Shown: positions 60,384 through 64,000 of the stretch, piece by piece
How the letters are laid out: every line of letters starts with the position of its first letter
Numbering within the stretch: position 1 is the stretch's first letter
Assembly: GCA_951230915.1 (NCBI GenBank)
Contig: OX579636.1
Span: 25,045,567 to 25,109,566, forward strand
Source of the DNA: Antitrichia curtipendula
Taxonomy: Eukaryota; Streptophyta; Bryopsida; Hypnales; Leucodontaceae
Length of the DNA stretch: 64,000 nt
Reading direction: 5' to 3'
The notes under the pieces: model-generated
What the model saw: the letters and a program-made list of their open reading frames with translations, nothing else
What the model was told of the DNA's origin: nothing
The model's database searches: none
Translations under genes and position numbers: made by a program

Positions 60384-63300
60384 TCAATAGACTTGTCATG
60401 TGCCCCCAAGAAGACACTCGGGATTTTAGGATGTATCATGTACAGACCTTAAGCTAGTCCGATTCTATTTAATTGAAAAGATGTATTTTAAATTGCAATT
60501 TACAATAATTTTATAATGACTGCTCTAACGTAGAAGCCGTATAATGTAATGCACAAAGCATATTTATATGATTAGACCATTTACTACAACAACTAATGTT
60601 TTTCAGCAACATTTGACCTCAAAAATAAAAATGTCATTCTAAAATGAATTCTAGGTTGCATACTACTAATTTTCCAAGATTTCATGTATTTTAAATTAAA
60701 AATATTCAATCAATTACATAGTGATGTTCTAATTTTTTCATTTCACTTATGTATTCAAGTTATTCTTGAAGGGTCGTGATTTAATTGAAAATGTTAGTTT
60801 CAAAGGTCAAACATATTGTTGCCCCTTAAAATGTAGAACATTTCATTTTTTAAAAGTTAGAAATGTACATCATACAAATATAAGAGAACTAATACAAGAA
60901 TCTACAAACATTTTGATGCATAAAGAAAAAATAAAATTATATGCTTTAAGAATGTTAGTGCTCATCCATACTTAGAAATTTAAAACTTCTATCATGTAGG
61001 ATTAAAGGCTATCATATTCACAATCTTTATGTGTGCCTAAATATATACATCTATTTATAAAAGCCATGCCAACAAATTCCGTCCTTCATTGTAAGCCCTA
61101 ACTAAAAATAATAAATAGTTGCTTCATGAAGCATCCATGGAAGAATTTTTCCTAAGGCTCCGAAGGAACTACCCTTCTTTGTCATTTTCAGAGTGGGTTA
61201 GCATTTTACTTCACTCCCTAGTAACTTCAAAAATGTTACTTGTAGTGAAACCAATAAACTTTCTTGATGGGGCAGTGTCACGGGGTTTTTTATGCCGCAA
61301 AAAATAATGATTGTGTTGCCTCTAATGTCACAAACAACTTAGTTGTCAGATCCAATATGAAGTTGTTTTTCTATTGACATGTACATATTATCTGCAACGT
61401 CCACCGTTGTTTTGGCCTTTGCTGAATTTTTGTCTTGGACATCATCTTGTCTGCAAGAACATGCCACGTCTTTGTCTTATATCACAATAAACGTGAGTTT
61501 CTTCTAGTGTAGGATATATGGGATTTTCATATGTATTTTGTATCCATATTTTGTATGCATTTTGTATCCATGTCCATATCCCGTATCCTAGAGTAACGGC
61601 TAAGATCATCTCTAAGGACGGCACTATCAACGGCCAAAAAAAATTCTCCCAATAGTGCAAATCAATACTCTTGGAGGGGGAGACACATTTTTTTCGTGTT
61701 AACAACATTTGTGATTTTTTGTAATTATAGAGGCGGTGCTAATGGCAAGGATTGAGGTTGATTGTCTCTTTTAGCCACATTATGCACATCGAATCCTTGA
61801 GTTGTGATAGTAACTAGAGGAGTTCAAACAATGATTATAATTGTATAGTTAAGAGACATCTATAAACATCATAGCTACATTTGTATGTTCTAGCTTTTGA
61901 CACTTATAGTAGTATATTGGTGCAATGATGCAGTCATACATGTTAACAGAATGCACACTATTTGAATCATGCAGAATGGGTTAAATCATTCTTATTGCTA
62001 GCAATTGTGACCAACAATTATATTACAGAAATAGCAAATGACAAGAAGTGTTGATTCCAATTTTTGCCGGTGGTTTCTGTGGAAAACATTAGATGTGTTT
62101 TAGGGGCATTAGGGGGCCGCTTCAAGCTCGTTCCCAATGTTGTGAACCAACCACTACAGACTGGCTAGATTATATAATAATAATTTTTTTATTATTTTTT
62201 AAATATATATTTTATTTTATTTTATTTAAAAAATATATTATCTTACGTAGAAGTCGCTTTGCCACGTTAGCCTACTATTGTAGCCAAGTTCCCATAGTCC
62301 AAGAACTTGGGGGAACTCACAATCCTTAAGGCTAGCTGAAAAACATCTAATGGCATTACCACTTCAATAAAGTAATTACACCTAATTGAACCCAAATTGA
62401 TAAATTGAGCATTGCTTCTATTATCAAGTTGCCTAATTTTTTTGTTGGATCTTGTTGGAAGTCAAGTGAATGTTTTAGAATCTCTTTATATGCATGTTTT
62501 GAGCTCCATATGAATAAGCCAATAAACTATAAATTTTAAAATGCTTGCAATAGTTGTATCCAAAACTAACTCTAGACTCTCAAGAATAAAGGTAGTATAT
62601 TCTAGGCAAGAATTTGTAGAAGGTGGTTTTTGAAAGGTGACAAATGTAATTGCATTGACCTTAGTTGAGTTGTTCATATATCTATTTGGTTGGTTTTTTT
62701 GGAGCTTTGTGCGTTAGTTTATGAAAGTAATTTTGATTATTATTTAATTTTTGAAAGTCCTTACATCTCCAAACGTAGTTATATATTCGTCAAACCGTCA
62801 AACTTGATTGTAACTTTTAAAGTGTCCATTTTTAGTACATGATTTAAAATTATAAATGAGTACTTAAAAAAATATTTTTTCATTTCATATCAAAACTTTG
62901 GAAAAATTCAAAATTTAAATAAGATGTTGCACCAAGAAGTTATGTTAGAATCCAATTCACACAATATTGCATGTATAATCTTCCCAAAATTCACTAGATT
63001 CCCTCTAGTTCCATTGAGCTCAATCCCCACATAATTAAAGAATCTAGTACCTACTATTGACAATGCATGCTTCTACATCAAAAAATCCTCCCACTCAGAG
63101 TAAATCACACCACGAGGTACACATAAAACTTATGCAATCCCATGGTACATCTAAAACTATTATATTTGCGTCAATTTCTCTAAATTGGCGGTATTCCATG
63201 TGCCAAAAATTGTAACGTGAAAGGTCTAATTTCTTGCCACAAACTACAACAAGTATAGATTTTGGGCTTAGGCCACTCATCCTCAATCGCACCAAAGTAT

Positions 63301-64000
63301 GTGGAATATTGCAATCTAACAAAATTGACATTTTATACAATGAAGTGGCTATATACTACAATACAAAATCAATTGCAAAGTAGTATGGATATGAGCTTAC
63401 TTCAACAAAGGGGGTTGTGGAGCGGCCACTCTACTTTGAAACTTAACTCTAGTTATCTCTGGTCACTTGATTTGACAAGTATAGACACCTAATTTGTTAG
63501 CATTGTTATACAATGCTTGCAGTTCCCTCTATAATGGTGCAAAAATTCAAACAATCAGTGGCTGCCAATAGCCATTGCAAAATTTTATTTCATTCCAAAA
63601 AAATCATTAGATGGTCCTTATCCTGATTGATAAAGTTGTGCAAAACATTACTCAACTATGAATTTGAAAAAGTCAAAGAAAAGTAGTAGGAAAACTTGAA
63701 TGCACTACGTGCTAAAAAAGTTCACAACATTGTCACATAGTAAATGTAGCATCTTTGATCAAGAAGTATGGTCTTTAAATCCTACACACAACTAGAGCTT
63801 GACCAAGATTGGCTGCTCAATCTCCAAATTCAAGTTCTTCGCAAAATTCCATTCTTCCAAAATCTTCAAAGGGTTGTGTTGCAACCACGTACAAAGTACT
63901 AAGTGTCACCACATGCACTAATCTTCATTAAGTAAAGATTGCAAGTAGCAACAAGGTGCAAAATAATATGCCAAGTCCTCCAAATGATATACAAATATGC
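60384..64000. other. AT-rich terminal stretch, no supported gene
   Basis: Longest frames are under 90 codons and show no motif. An AT tract near 62170-62240 and one C-poor stretch near 60600-61000 are the only visible structure. No element terminus, tRNA or splice-consistent exon pair was recognised. Confidence 0.45.

Overview
This 64-kb window looks like nuclear DNA of a land plant, most likely a seedless one such as a bryophyte, fern or lycophyte. The evidence is GT-AG introns, an interstitial TTTAGGG telomere-type tract, a Mutator-like transposase with GCM/WRKY-like and SWIM zinc fingers, a CACTA-type element, very long LTR-type repeats and a plant TKL-type kinase pseudogene. The species is inferred, not shown. 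Most of the sequence is AT-rich and gene-poor.

0-10 kb: a cluster of short fold-back repeats sharing a GTCGGATCCGAC core, then a small minus-strand gene (4119-4815) transcribed divergently from an apparently intact spliced Mutator-like transposase gene (exons 5309-7471 and 8160-9548). 10-16 kb: AT-rich repeats without recognisable genes.

16-25 kb: a GC-richer block. It holds a TC-rich leader exon, a decayed multi-exon gene (17639-22723) with a possible ParB/sulfiredoxin-like motif, a decayed FCP1-like phosphatase gene (22922-24306), and a small open two-exon gene (24518-25143). The predicted introns and spacers carry many copies of an AACTCGA-TCGAGTT palindrome. Stop codons in the two decayed genes sit where C-to-T or G-to-A transitions would create them.

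25.7-41.6 kb: four copies of one long LTR-like repeat family occur in the window and three lie here: A (25722-28097), B (28098-30779) and C (37635-41551). A and C are nearly identical inverted copies flanking about 9.5 kb. That interval contains gene fragments, a telomere-type tract, a 147-bp near-perfect hairpin and a second decayed gene (leader exon near 35.05-35.41 kb, exons to about 37.54 kb). The long intron of this second gene carries a different palindrome, GTGAGATCTCAC, at about 100-bp spacing.

42-50 kb: a 35-bp-arm hairpin, hydrophobic minus-strand ORFs, and a minus-strand kinase pseudogene (45900-49529). The kinase exon is split by a 2,056-bp CACTA-type element (47132-49187) with a TAC target duplication. 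50-64 kb: degenerate tandem and direct repeats, and a full-length 4,124-bp LTR-like copy D (56255-60378) flanked by ATGAG duplications. The rest is AT-rich with no gene I can support.

The most unusual signal is that three unrelated loci each carry their own palindrome family in introns or adjacent non-coding DNA, with one family per locus.
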